Shown here piece by piece: positions 1 to 7,385 of a stretch of 64,000 bases of DNA (its first letter is position 1; every line of letters starts with the position of its first letter). Position numbers and translations under genes: made by a program. The notes under the pieces are model-generated. The model did not search any database, was not told the origin of the DNA, and saw nothing but the letters and a program-made list of their open reading frames with translations. The DNA comes from Hyunsoonleella ulvae (GTDB lineage: Bacteria; Bacteroidota; Bacteroidia; Flavobacteriales; Flavobacteriaceae). Where the stretch lies: the NCBI RefSeq assembly GCF_016827605.1, contig NZ_JAEPJQ010000005.1, forward strand, positions 1 through 64,000, written 5' to 3'.

Positions 1-2
1 AT

Positions 3-140
3 GTTGATAACGCTGCGCGTTAGCCAACATTCCAACACCACATTAGCATTATGATATAATTAAAAATAAAATAGTAAATTTAAACTCATCTAAGGTACTT
101 GCTTAAACAATGGCTTTTCATAGGACACGTTGTTACCTGC
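3..140 (-). other. Candidate attC-like site at the end of the HNH cassette
   Basis: This 132-nt leading stretch has no gene. Read on the minus strand it begins with GCAGGTAAC (140-132), just past the stop of the HNH gene, and ends with GCGTTATCAACAT at the window edge. GCAGGTAAC is the exact complement of the GTTACCTGC box that precedes the same gene, which is how an integron cassette is expected to begin and end. The length (~136 nt) matches the neighbouring candidate attC. The internal palindrome is weaker here than in the neighbour, so the call rests mainly on the boxes. A further cassette probably starts at about position 11 and runs out of the window to the left. Confidence 0.5.
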
Positions 141-942
141 TGGCTTTTTCCATTCTTTTTTTAATTTCTTCTATTGAGTAAGGTTCTTTTTTTCGGTGTA
201 TCATAGCGTGACAATTCGGACAAACTGGTCGTAAATCAACTATTGGGTTAACTTTATATTCTTTTCCGATATCAGAGACTTGTTTTAAATGATGGACGTG
301 GATAAAGTTTTTTCCTAATTCGCCATACTCATCCTCAAAATTAAATTCACAAACAGAACAGGATAGTCCATAATGTTCAATACATTTATTTCTTGCGTGT
401 GGATTTCGCTCGTATTTGGTTATTCGGACTTGATTTGGTGTTCCCTCTGTATATACGGTTTGTTCAGAATTTTCATTTTCTTGGAATGGATTTACTCTTA
501 TGTCTTGAGTTGTTAAAAAGTCAAACCAAACTGCTTCAAGTTCAGCTGTTACTTCTGGTTTGATTTCGACACCAGATGATTGAGGTGTCCAATTGACTTG
601 TCCTAAATTCCCTTGGTTCAATAAATTCAGATTTAAAAGTGGTTCTTCGTTTGGGTTTAGAAGAACCTCAAAATCAATCATTACTCTTTTTACTAATCTG
701 CCCGAACCATCCCAATGAGGCGATAAAAACGGATTTGACGTTACAAAACCCGAGCCCATTATTCCTTTCGGTTCTTGCCCTAATCGCATCAAAAATGCTC
801 TGTCGCCAGCTTTAATTTTCTTATGGCTAACAACACTCCATTTTTCATTCGCACGTCCCGTTTGTTCGATTTGGTCAATACTCTCTTCAAGAGTTGTCCA
901 ATCCCATTTTTTAGGGTTCCACGCGAATAAATATGATTTCAT
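133..942 (-). CDS. EVE-like domain plus HNH endonuclease, predicted modified-DNA restriction enzyme
   Basis: The protein has 269 residues. Residues 1-145 start with a Lys-Ser-Tyr-Leu-Phe-Ala-Trp-Asn-Pro stretch typical of EVE/PUA-like base-reading domains. The C-terminal third is a clear zinc-ribbon HNH nuclease: Cys195/Cys198, the catalytic His pair near 217-218, Asn232 and Asp236, Cys241/Cys244 and His245/His249. Fusions of modified-base readers to HNH nucleases are known as modification-dependent restriction enzymes, so phage defence is the likely role; that is inference. The gene starts at ATG 942 and is the only gene in its cassette. It is flanked by the complementary boxes GTTACCTGC (132-140) and GCAGGTAAC (962-970). 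The HNH call is firm; the EVE call is a motif impression. Confidence 0.8.
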   Translation of the reverse strand: MKSYLFAWNPKKWDWTTLEESIDQIEQTGRANEKWSVVSHKKIKAGDRAFLMRLGQEPKGIMGSGFVTSNPFLSPHWDGSGRLVKRVMIDFEVLLNPNEEPLLNLNLLNQGNLGQVNWTPQSSGVEIKPEVTAELEAVWFDFLTTQDIRVNPFQENENSEQTVYTEGTPNQVRITKYERNPHARNKCIEHYGLSCSVCEFNFEDEYGELGKNFIHVHHLKQVSDIGKEYKVNPIVDLRPVCPNCHAMIHRKKEPYSIEEIKKRMEKASR

Positions 943-961
943 ACGGATTTTTGTTCAGCTT

Positions 962-1098
962 GCAGGTAACGGGTTAGTGTATGATATCGTTGCGTGTTTA
1001 GGCACTAAAGTTAGCAAATAATCACGGATAGAAAATTCCAGCGGAATTTTCGTAAGTAAGCCTTTACTAGCAATGAATTATACACAGTGTTGTGCATA
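962..1098 (-). repeat. attC-like imperfect palindrome between two cassettes
   Basis: This 137-nt intergenic element folds almost end to end. The outer arms are 977-993 and 1070-1085 (complementary with one bulge and a few mismatches), a TTAGGC/GCCT pair lies further in, and a perfect 9-bp hairpin GAAAATTCC-AGC-GGAATTTTC sits at 1031-1051. Its two ends are not complementary to each other. The right end TGTTGTGC pairs with the far end of the membrane-protein cassette, and the left end GCAGGTAAC pairs with the far end of the HNH cassette. In known integrons the recombination point lies inside the attC right core, so each cassette carries the partner of its own core. This element fits that rule. 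Confidence 0.72.
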
Positions 1099-1103
1099 GT
1101 GTT

Positions 1104-1547
1104 TTATTTTTTTATCAATTTTATTATTAAAAATGGCATCATTATTCCAATTCCGATTAATATTGTCGAATATAAATCAAAAGGTTCAGCTTTTAAATAA
1201 TTAGGAATCAAAGGATTTGAGTGTTTGGCAGAAAAAACCATTATAAAAAGTCCAATTACAAATACTATAATTACAAAAAAAAGAATAGTCAAAATATCCA
1301 TAGTTAACTCTTTTACTTTAAAATCCTTTCTTGTTGAATTGTAAATCATCCCAAAAAAAGGAATAGAGGCAAAAAGCAAGTAGTCAAGGGTATTTGTTGA
1401 AATTCCAAAAAAATAGTCAGTCAGTTTTTGTAAGTTTTCAGTCAGTTCAATCTGAATTTTTGCTCCAAGTCCAAAATTCAGCGCAATGAAAATCAGTCCG
1501 CAGAGTCCATAAATCAGATATTTTATTTTGTTAGGCGTTTTGTCCAA
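1104..1547 (-). CDS. Four-helix membrane protein, cassette-borne, unknown function
   Basis: The 147-residue protein has about four hydrophobic segments (near residues 10-28, 50-68, 82-105 and 125-144), a short Lys-rich C-terminus and no enzymatic motif that I recognise. Its start overlaps the end of the upstream membrane gene by 17 nt, so the two are translationally linked and may form a complex. The stop lies 6 nt from the attC-like core box at 1087-1098, typical of compact cassette genes. No family assignment is possible by eye. Confidence 0.7.
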   Translation of the reverse strand: MDKTPNKIKYLIYGLCGLIFIALNFGLGAKIQIELTENLQKLTDYFFGISTNTLDYLLFASIPFFGMIYNSTRKDFKVKELTMDILTILFFVIIVFVIGLFIMVFSAKHSNPLIPNYLKAEPFDLYSTILIGIGIMMPFLIIKLIKK

Positions 1548-1968
1548 TATGTTCTTGTTTATTAGGTTTCATTTTCCAAATAATCCAAGTCGCAAAAAAT
1601 GAAATTAATATTAGAGAAATAGAAACTAAGATATCTTTTAATTTCCAAGTTGTACTAGGAACGTAATCACGATGAAAATCTACTAATGAACTAAATATAA
1701 TTTTGTATGTTGTCCAAAGTCCGTGTAGTAAAGCAAATCCGAAGGCTCCAATCCACATTATTTTCTTATTAATAATAATTGGTCCAATTAGTATTAAAAT
1801 CGAAATGATTGTTAAAGTCAACATGTCAATTCTAAATGGACTAAAATCATATTTATATTTTACGAATTTCAATCCGACAAATATCCATAAGAGTAAAATT
1901 CCGCCATAAATCAGACGTTGCTTTTTATTATTTTTCAGATATTCAATTATCGAACTTTCGCTTTTCAA
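1531..1968 (-). CDS. Four-helix membrane protein, first gene of the proximal cassette
   Basis: The 145-residue protein has an N-terminal basic segment, then hydrophobic stretches near residues 18-36, 48-66, 70-90 and 110-130, and a short hydrophilic C-terminus. It begins about 40 nt inside the cassette boundary box TATGCACAACAC (2008-2019) and is the gene nearest the recombinase. It reads away from the recombinase, as the first cassette of an integron does. It overlaps the next membrane gene by 17 nt in another frame. Membrane pairs of this kind could be immunity or stress proteins, but nothing in the sequence decides. Confidence 0.7.
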   Translation of the reverse strand: MKSESSIIEYLKNNKKQRLIYGGILLLWIFVGLKFVKYKYDFSPFRIDMLTLTIISILILIGPIIINKKIMWIGAFGFALLHGLWTTYKIIFSSLVDFHRDYVPSTTWKLKDILVSISLILISFFATWIIWKMKPNKQEHIGQNA

Positions 1969-2007
1969 TTCAGTCGTTTTTCGGTTTTTGAGAATGTTGC
2001 TCTACAT

Positions 2008-2169
2008 TATGCACAACACATATATATGTACAATTGATTGCAATGTAAAAAATATTGTTGAATTTACCTATCATATAATGTTTTCAGTGTCTTAAAGGAA
2101 ATAGCGAGTTGTGTATTTTGTATATCAAAAAAGCGTATATTTAAAAATGATATACAAAATGCACAACTA
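2008..2169. promoter_or_regulatory. Candidate attI region and promoter of the recombinase
   Basis: The stretch holds TATGCACAACAC (2008-2019), the inverted copy of the box at 1087-1098, then AT-rich DNA. It ends with a 20-bp inverted repeat: AGTTGTGTATTTTGTATATC at 2107-2126 against 2149-2168 (one mismatch). Each arm contains a GTTGTG-A-T core like the cassette boundary. The right arm ends one base before the recombinase ATG. In integrons the primary site lies between integrase and first cassette, so this is the expected place for attI. The palindrome could also bind the recombinase or fold in the mRNA. Confidence 0.55.
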
Positions 2170-3237
2170 ATGAAGCTAGATAATTATAAATTTAAGATAG
2201 GAACGCATAGAGGTAAAGATGTTATTTGGATTATCTTTCCTTATAATAAGCAGATGCAGTTTGAATTAAAAAGTAAATTCCCTTCAGTATCATATAGTGG
2301 AAGCAATAAATGTTGGTATTTGCCAGATTTGCCCGTGTTAAGAGCTAAACTGAAAGTGCAGCAAAAGGAAATGGGATATCAGTTTCTTAATAATATCCAT
2401 TCTATTAATAAACAAGCGTTTCTAGATTTTTTAAGTCAACTTCAAATTAAAGCATACAGTATAAATACGCAACGTATTTATATAAAAGAATTTGCTGAAT
2501 TACTTATTTTAATTAATGATTATAGAGTTCAGGATTTATCGCCAAAAAGACTCAAGGATTATTTTTTGTATTGTAGTAAAAATTTGAAAATGAAAGAGCG
2601 GAAAATGAATGGGAAAATAAATGCGATTAAGTTCTATTTCGAACAAGTAATTCATAGACCAAAAATGTTTTTTAATATACCAAGGCCGAAAAAACCTTCT
2701 ACATTACCTAGATTACTTAGTAAATATGATGTAAAACGAATAATAGTTGCAACACCTAATCTTAAGCATAAATTAGCGTTAAAAATTTGTTATGGTTTAG
2801 GTTTGCGAGTGTCTGAGGTTGTAAATATTAAGCTACATCACATCGATAGCACTAGAATGATGGTACACATAGTGGGGGCTAAGGGAAAAAAAGATCGCTA
2901 TGTACCATTACCTAAATCAATTTTAAAGGAACTTAGAACATACTATCAAATTTACAAACCAAAAGAATACTTGTTTGAGGGGGCTTATGGGGGTAGTTAT
3001 TCCAAAAGCAGTGTACAACAAATATTTAGAAAAGCTATGCTTAAGGTAGGTATAAATAAAAAAATAGGTATTCATGGATTGAGACACAGTTATGCAACGC
3101 ACTTGTTAGAATCTGGAGCAGATATGCGTTTTATACAGGAACTCTTGGGACATAATTCCATAAAAACAACACAAGTGTATACCAAAGTATCTAACCGAGC
3201 ACTTAAAAATATTATGAGCCCACTAGACACCCTGTAA
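2170..3237 (+). CDS. Tyrosine recombinase, integron-integrase-like
   Basis: The 355-residue protein has an N-terminal extension of ~80 residues, a SAM-like core-binding domain (about 82-165) and a tyrosine recombinase catalytic domain. The catalytic set is complete: Arg213, Lys in the GAKGKKDR turn (~239), His302-x-x-Arg305, His328 and Tyr337. The C-terminus (IMSPLDTL) resembles the ending of integron integrases. The extra helix that IntI proteins carry between the Lys turn and the His-x-x-Arg box is not visible; the spacing here is that of XerC/XerD. It reads away from the left-facing cassettes, and its start abuts a palindrome containing the putative core site. It ends one base before the convergent photolyase gene, without a visible terminator. 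Confidence 0.85.
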   Translation: MKLDNYKFKIGTHRGKDVIWIIFPYNKQMQFELKSKFPSVSYSGSNKCWYLPDLPVLRAKLKVQQKEMGYQFLNNIHSINKQAFLDFLSQLQIKAYSINTQRIYIKEFAELLILINDYRVQDLSPKRLKDYFLYCSKNLKMKERKMNGKINAIKFYFEQVIHRPKMFFNIPRPKKPSTLPRLLSKYDVKRIIVATPNLKHKLALKICYGLGLRVSEVVNIKLHHIDSTRMMVHIVGAKGKKDRYVPLPKSILKELRTYYQIYKPKEYLFEGAYGGSYSKSSVQQIFRKAMLKVGINKKIGIHGLRHSYATHLLESGADMRFIQELLGHNSIKTTQVYTKVSNRALKNIMSPLDTL

Positions 3238-3238
3238 G

Positions 3239-4543
3239 TTATGCAACAGCTGCTTTGTATACACCTAAGCAGCGCTCTCTGGCAAATTTATGATCTACAA
3301 TAGGCTGTGGATAGGTAAGTTCCTGAAAATTGGGTACCCAGGTTTTAATATATTCTAAATTTTTATCGAACTTTTGTATTTGTGTAGTAGGGTTAAAAAT
3401 TCTAAAGTAAGGTGCAGCATCTACACCAGAGCCTGCTACCCATTGCCAGTTACCTATATTGCTGGCCATCTCGTAATCGTGTAATTTCTCCGCAAAATAG
3501 GCTTCGCCCCAGCGCCAATCTATAAGTAAATGTTTACATAAAAAACTGCCCACTAGCATACGCACCCGGTTATGCATAAATCCTGTTTCGTTTAACTGTC
3601 GCATGCCCGCATCTACTAAAGGGTACCCTGTTTTACCATCACACCAAGCCTTATATTCTGCCTCGTTATTACGCCATTGTATACGGTCGTATTTAGATTT
3701 AAAACTTTTATTTACCGTATGTGGAAAATGCCATAGAATTTGCATAAAAAACTCACGCCAAATCAACTCTTGCCAAAATATCTCATTGTTTTCTGCTATG
3801 GCTTGTTTTATCATTTTACGTACACTTACTGTACCAAAGCGTAAATGTGGCCCCAACCTAGATGTAGCATCCTTCGCAGGGAAATTACGGGTGCTTTCGT
3901 ATTGTTGGATAAGTGTTGGTGTTAGGGTATAGGGTTTAATATTCTGGTTGGACTTTTTAAACCCAATATCTGATAAACTTAAGTTGGGTAATTGTGTATC
4001 TATTACTAAGTTTTTTAAATACGGGTTGGTGTGGTATATTTCTAAATTTTGGGATGTAAATTTGTCTTTCCAGGTTTTCATATAGGGTGTGTAAACCACA
4101 TAAGGGGTGCCATCGCTTTTTACCACTTCGTCTTTTTCAAAAATAACCTGGTCTTTATAACTCTTAAATGCAATATCATCCTGTGCTAATACATTTTCTA
4201 TATCTTTATCTCGTGTTATAGCATAAGGCTCATAATCATGGTTGGTGTAAACGGTTTTAATATTGTAAGTTTCTATTAGGCGCTTGTAAACATCTATAGG
4301 GTTACCATGGTATAAGGCTATGCTGCTATTGTATTTTGTTTGGAGTGTATCACGCATGTGTTGCAATATGTCATGAATAAATGTAACCCTTGCATCGTCT
4401 CGTGGTAGTTTGTCTAGAATTTCAGTATCAAAAATAAAAATAGGAAGTACGGGGTATTCGCCTTTTAGGGCTTCATAAAAGCCTTTATTATCGGCTAATC
4501 TTAAGTCTCTTCTAAACCAAAAAATAGAAATTGGTTGTTTCAT
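3239..4543 (-). CDS. phrB: Class I CPD photolyase
   Basis: The 434-residue FAD flavoprotein is predicted to repair cyclobutane pyrimidine dimers with blue light. The N-terminal alpha/beta antenna domain begins IFWFRRDLRLADN. The FAD-binding helical domain has WQELIWREFF, the Gly-Tyr-Pro-Leu-Val-Asp-Ala-Gly-Met-Arg stretch, and near the end the signature SNIGNWQWVAGSGVDAAPYFRIFNP region (Asn near the flavin and the electron-transfer Trp residues). Length is somewhat short for the family (usual ~450-480) but both domains look complete. It is the last gene of the leftward operon that starts near 9072, 88 nt after the SRPBCC gene, and is one of four photolyase-family genes in this block. Confidence 0.95.
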   Translation of the reverse strand: MKQPISIFWFRRDLRLADNKGFYEALKGEYPVLPIFIFDTEILDKLPRDDARVTFIHDILQHMRDTLQTKYNSSIALYHGNPIDVYKRLIETYNIKTVYTNHDYEPYAITRDKDIENVLAQDDIAFKSYKDQVIFEKDEVVKSDGTPYVVYTPYMKTWKDKFTSQNLEIYHTNPYLKNLVIDTQLPNLSLSDIGFKKSNQNIKPYTLTPTLIQQYESTRNFPAKDATSRLGPHLRFGTVSVRKMIKQAIAENNEIFWQELIWREFFMQILWHFPHTVNKSFKSKYDRIQWRNNEAEYKAWCDGKTGYPLVDAGMRQLNETGFMHNRVRMLVGSFLCKHLLIDWRWGEAYFAEKLHDYEMASNIGNWQWVAGSGVDAAPYFRIFNPTTQIQKFDKNLEYIKTWVPNFQELTYPQPIVDHKFARERCLGVYKAAVA

Positions 4544-4631
4544 ACGTTTAAGTTGGTTTTGTTGTGTTTAGGAACTTGTTGTGTATATGTTTATCTGCGT
4601 AATTGGGAAATTTGTTGTTTAAAACAGTGTT

Positions 4632-5096
4632 TTAGCTATACTTACCAAATAGCGCTTCTAACTTTTTTGTTCTGTAATTAAATATTTCCTCTAATTTTGG
4701 TTTTACTAAAATAGGATGTACAAGCTGACCTAAAATACCAAAGGGTACTTTATAGTCTATAATGTCTTCCATTTCTATACCACCTTCTATTGCTTTAATA
4801 AAATGTTTATGATGCCATAGGGCATAGGGTCCAAAGCGTTGTTCATCTACAAAATACTGCTTGTCAATACAATGTGTAATCTCTGTGACCCACTTGGTTT
4901 TAATGCCTAAAACTGGTGTTACTATATACTGGATTATTTGCCCTGCATACATCGGTCTATCTGCTCCAGATAGTATATTAAATCCCATATAATCTGGGGT
5001 AATAGTTTTTAAATTTTTTGGATCTGATAAAAATTCCCAAGCCTGTTCTATACTTATAGGTAAATTTTGTGTTTTATGCAGTGTATATATTTTCAT
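4632..5096 (-). CDS. SRPBCC (START/Bet v1-like) family protein
   Basis: The 154-residue protein has the ligand-binding SRPBCC fold: an N-terminal strand, then SIEQAWEFLSDPKNLKTITP, a WVTEIT strand and a C-terminal helix ending YRTKKLEALFG. Members are often labelled cell-division-inhibitor-like in light-response clusters of proteobacteria, next to photolyase genes. Here too it sits directly upstream of phrB and 41 nt after tspO. The ligand is unknown; a hydrophobic pigment or lipid is plausible from the fold only. Confidence 0.82.
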   Translation of the reverse strand: MKIYTLHKTQNLPISIEQAWEFLSDPKNLKTITPDYMGFNILSGADRPMYAGQIIQYIVTPVLGIKTKWVTEITHCIDKQYFVDEQRFGPYALWHHKHFIKAIEGGIEMEDIIDYKVPFGILGQLVHPILVKPKLEEIFNYRTKKLEALFGKYS

Positions 5097-5137
5097 GTGA
5101 TGTTTATGGCTTTTATATATTATAAATAGGCATTGTT

Positions 5138-5602
5138 TTAATTGTTTAATACAATGTACCCGTTAAGTGATGTTGCAATGCACAACCATATTAAATACGG
5201 TAAAATTAATAGGGTTTTGGCTTTTAATAGGTTTTTAAACAATACTGCAAACACAGCTATAACAAATGTTAAAAGCACAATTACAGTTAAACTTAAACCT
5301 ACAAGGTGTATGTTAAAAAATAAATATCCCCAGATGGTATTTAGTATAAATTGCACTGTAAATAAACTAAGTACTGTTGCAGTAGGCTTAAGCTTGTATA
5401 AATAAGCCATGTATATGGAGAAGCATAGCATAATGGTGGTCCATGCAACACCAAACACCCATCCTGGTGGTGTCCATGGTGCTTTATTTAGATTTAAATA
5501 CCACTGGGTTTGCGGGCCATTGGCCATAAGCCAATTGCCTATGGCCAAGGCTCCAAAATTTATAACTAAGAATATAAAACTGTATTTAAGAAGCAGTTTC
5601 AT
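5138..5602 (-). CDS. tspO: TspO/MBR family tryptophan-rich membrane protein
   Basis: The 154-residue protein has five predicted membrane helices and the typical WYLNLNKAPWTPPGWVFGVAWT stretch near residues 34-55. TspO proteins bind porphyrins and act in oxidative and light stress. Its start overlaps the end of the upstream 59-residue gene by 17 nt. Its position between glutathione peroxidase and photolyase fits a photo-oxidative role. Confidence 0.93.
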   Translation of the reverse strand: MKLLLKYSFIFLVINFGALAIGNWLMANGPQTQWYLNLNKAPWTPPGWVFGVAWTTIMLCFSIYMAYLYKLKPTATVLSLFTVQFILNTIWGYLFFNIHLVGLSLTVIVLLTFVIAVFAVLFKNLLKAKTLLILPYLIWLCIATSLNGYIVLNN

Positions 5603-5765
5603 GCTTTAGCGCATTTATGAGTTTGGCGATGTCTTGAGCTTCGGCATATTTTTTATCGCTAGCGGCTCTGTTAACAGAGGACAGTTCATGCCACTCTTGC
5701 ATTAATTTTTTAAACCGTTCTTCTAATTTTTCTCTTTTTGATTTTCTTTTAAATAATCCAAACAT
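5586..5765 (-). CDS. Lacal_2735-type small helical protein
   Basis: The 59-residue protein begins MFGLFKRKSKREKLEERFKK, is highly charged and likely one long helix or coiled coil, with LSSVNRAASDKKYAEAQ in the middle. It matches from memory the small flavobacterial family labelled Lacal_2735, of unknown function. ATG at 5765 is 7 nt after the glutathione peroxidase stop and the gene overlaps tspO by 17 nt, so it belongs to the operon. Confidence 0.8.
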   Translation of the reverse strand: MFGLFKRKSKREKLEERFKKLMQEWHELSSVNRAASDKKYAEAQDIAKLINALKHETAS

Positions 5766-5772
5766 AGCTTCT

Positions 5773-6309
5773 TTATTTTAAGTGTTTCGTAATTTTCGAA
5801 CTCATGGGGTTGGTAGATGAAAGGTAATAGTCTACCCAATTACCCTCTTTATCTATTAGGTATTTCTGGAAGTTCCATTTTACTGAAGTATTGGACATCC
5901 CGTTGTTTACTTTTAGTGTTAACCAACTGTATAGGGGATGTTGGTCTTTGCCCTTAACTTTAATCTTCTCTGTTATGGGGAATGTTACGCCATAATTTGT
6001 TTCGCAAAACGTTGTGATGGCTTTGGCGTCTCCTGGTTCTTGACCTCCAAATTGGTTACACGGTACACCTATTACTTGTAGGTTGTCCTTGTATGTGTCT
6101 TGTAGTTCTTGTAGCGATGTATACTGTGGTGTAAAGCCGCATTTTGAGGCTACATTAACAAACAATATATATCTTCCTTTAAATTTAGATAAGTCTATGG
6201 GTTGTCCATTTAATGCATTTATCTTGATATCATAGACACGTTTTACATCCAGTTTTTTTTCTTCTGAAGATGTTCCAAGTGTCGCCACAAATGTTTTTAA
6301 CAAATTCAT
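5773..6309 (-). CDS. Glutathione peroxidase-family thiol peroxidase
   Basis: The 178-residue protein belongs to the thioredoxin-fold peroxidase family that reduces hydrogen peroxide and lipid hydroperoxides. Visible are the catalytic Cys57 in VNVASKCGFTPQY, the Gln in CNQFGGQEPG (Q90), the Trp-Asn pair W145-N146, and a second Cys (C84). It is a Cys enzyme, not a selenoenzyme, and the bacterial enzymes usually use thioredoxin. The first ~20 residues extend beyond the family core and are weakly hydrophobic. It lies 3 nt after the SDR gene in the operon. Confidence 0.93.
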   Translation of the reverse strand: MNLLKTFVATLGTSSEEKKLDVKRVYDIKINALNGQPIDLSKFKGRYILFVNVASKCGFTPQYTSLQELQDTYKDNLQVIGVPCNQFGGQEPGDAKAITTFCETNYGVTFPITEKIKVKGKDQHPLYSWLTLKVNNGMSNTSVKWNFQKYLIDKEGNWVDYYLSSTNPMSSKITKHLK

Positions 6310-6312
6310 AAT

Positions 6313-6996
6313 TTAAATTTTAAAGCTTACTATACCACAATCCATTTCAAATACTTGCCCTGATATTGACGATGATTTTTCAAATAGTAAAAATTCAGCC
6401 ATGTCTGCAACTTCTTCTGGTGCCAGGAACTTTTTTAAGGGATGCCGCTCTGTGATATTTTCTACCATTTTTTCGTTACGCAATAGTTTCGACGCTAAGT
6501 CTGTGTTTGTAACGGTAGGGGCGATGGCATTGATACGAAGTTTAGGTGCTAATTCTGCACCTAGTGATTTTACCAAACCTTCTACTCCAGATTTGGCAAC
6601 GGCTATACTGGCATGATAGGGCATACCCAGTTTGGCAGCTACTGTGCTAAACAGTACTATTGATGGTAAGCTTCCTTGTTTTAAGATAGGAAGGTATTTT
6701 TGAATTACTTTTACCGCTCCTAATACATTGATTTCAAAATCGTTTTTAAAATCATCGATACTTAGGCGGGATATTGGCTTTAAATTTATGCTACCAGGAC
6801 AATAAACAAGTCCGTTCGCATATTCAATATCTGGTAATTCATCTTGTGTTACATCGCAATTAAAGTGAGAGAGGTTGTTGTGCGATATGTCTGGGGTGCT
6901 TCTGCTTATGTTTATAACATTGCAATAGGGTAATAGCTTTTCTGTTAAAGCGTTTCCAATGCCCTTACTTCCACCAACTATTATAATTGTTTTCAT
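6313..6996 (-). CDS. SDR-family oxidoreductase, atypical active site
   Basis: The 227-residue Rossmann protein has the NAD(P) motif GGSKGIG at 8-14, NV near position 90 and a catalytic-type Ser117. The usual Tyr-x-x-x-Lys is altered: Tyr127 is present, but the Lys position is Ile131 and a Lys follows at 135. The start ATG 6996 is 21 nt after the preceding small gene. The substrate is unknown. SDR proteins are regular members of light-response clusters. Confidence 0.88.
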   Translation of the reverse strand: MKTIIIVGGSKGIGNALTEKLLPYCNVINISRSTPDISHNNLSHFNCDVTQDELPDIEYANGLVYCPGSINLKPISRLSIDDFKNDFEINVLGAVKVIQKYLPILKQGSLPSIVLFSTVAAKLGMPYHASIAVAKSGVEGLVKSLGAELAPKLRINAIAPTVTNTDLASKLLRNEKMVENITERHPLKKFLAPEEVADMAEFLLFEKSSSISGQVFEMDCGIVSFKI

Positions 6997-7017
6997 GGGT
7001 TTCAGGGCATATAATTT

Positions 7018-7233
7018 TTATGGCCTGCCCTTTAGCCGCTTTTCTATTTTTTGTTTGATGACGGTTAAACGCTTCATCAAATCCATTAATTCAGGATCTT
7101 TTTCTTTTTTGTAGATGTCGTTTAAACCTAAAATTAAACTTTTCACTTCTCTAGACGATTCGATACGCTCACTTGTTGTTTTAAAAGTGTGTCTGCGCTG
7201 CTCGAACTCTAAAGCCTTATCAATAATCTCCAT
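7018..7233 (-). CDS. Small helical protein A, paralogue of the 7386-7607 gene
   Basis: The 71-residue charged, helical protein begins MEIIDKALEFEQRR and ends IKQKIEKRLKGRP. It aligns along its whole length with the 73-residue gene 152 nt upstream (shared ALEFEQR, SREV/AK, LILxLN, IYK, LMKRLTxIKxKxEKRLK), so the two arose by duplication. No family or function is recognised. The basic C-terminus could contact nucleic acid, but this is a guess. Confidence 0.75.
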   Translation of the reverse strand: MEIIDKALEFEQRRHTFKTTSERIESSREVKSLILGLNDIYKKEKDPELMDLMKRLTVIKQKIEKRLKGRP

Positions 7234-7385
7234 AATTTTGTTACTATAATTTTAATTCACTAACCTAAATTTTGGGTAGCTTCGCAATATAATAAAATAT
7301 AGCAGATTAACTGTTTTTACGGCTATTTATTAGATAAAATTTAATATTCAGGTGTGGTTTTACCTTACTTTTTACGATTATGCGA

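Noticed and set aside
2170-3237. Plain XerC/XerD housekeeping recombinase
   Set aside because: The N-terminal extension, the IntI-like C-terminal residues, and the cassette and site arrangement in front of it speak against a chromosome-dimer resolvase, although the catalytic domain spacing is Xer-like.
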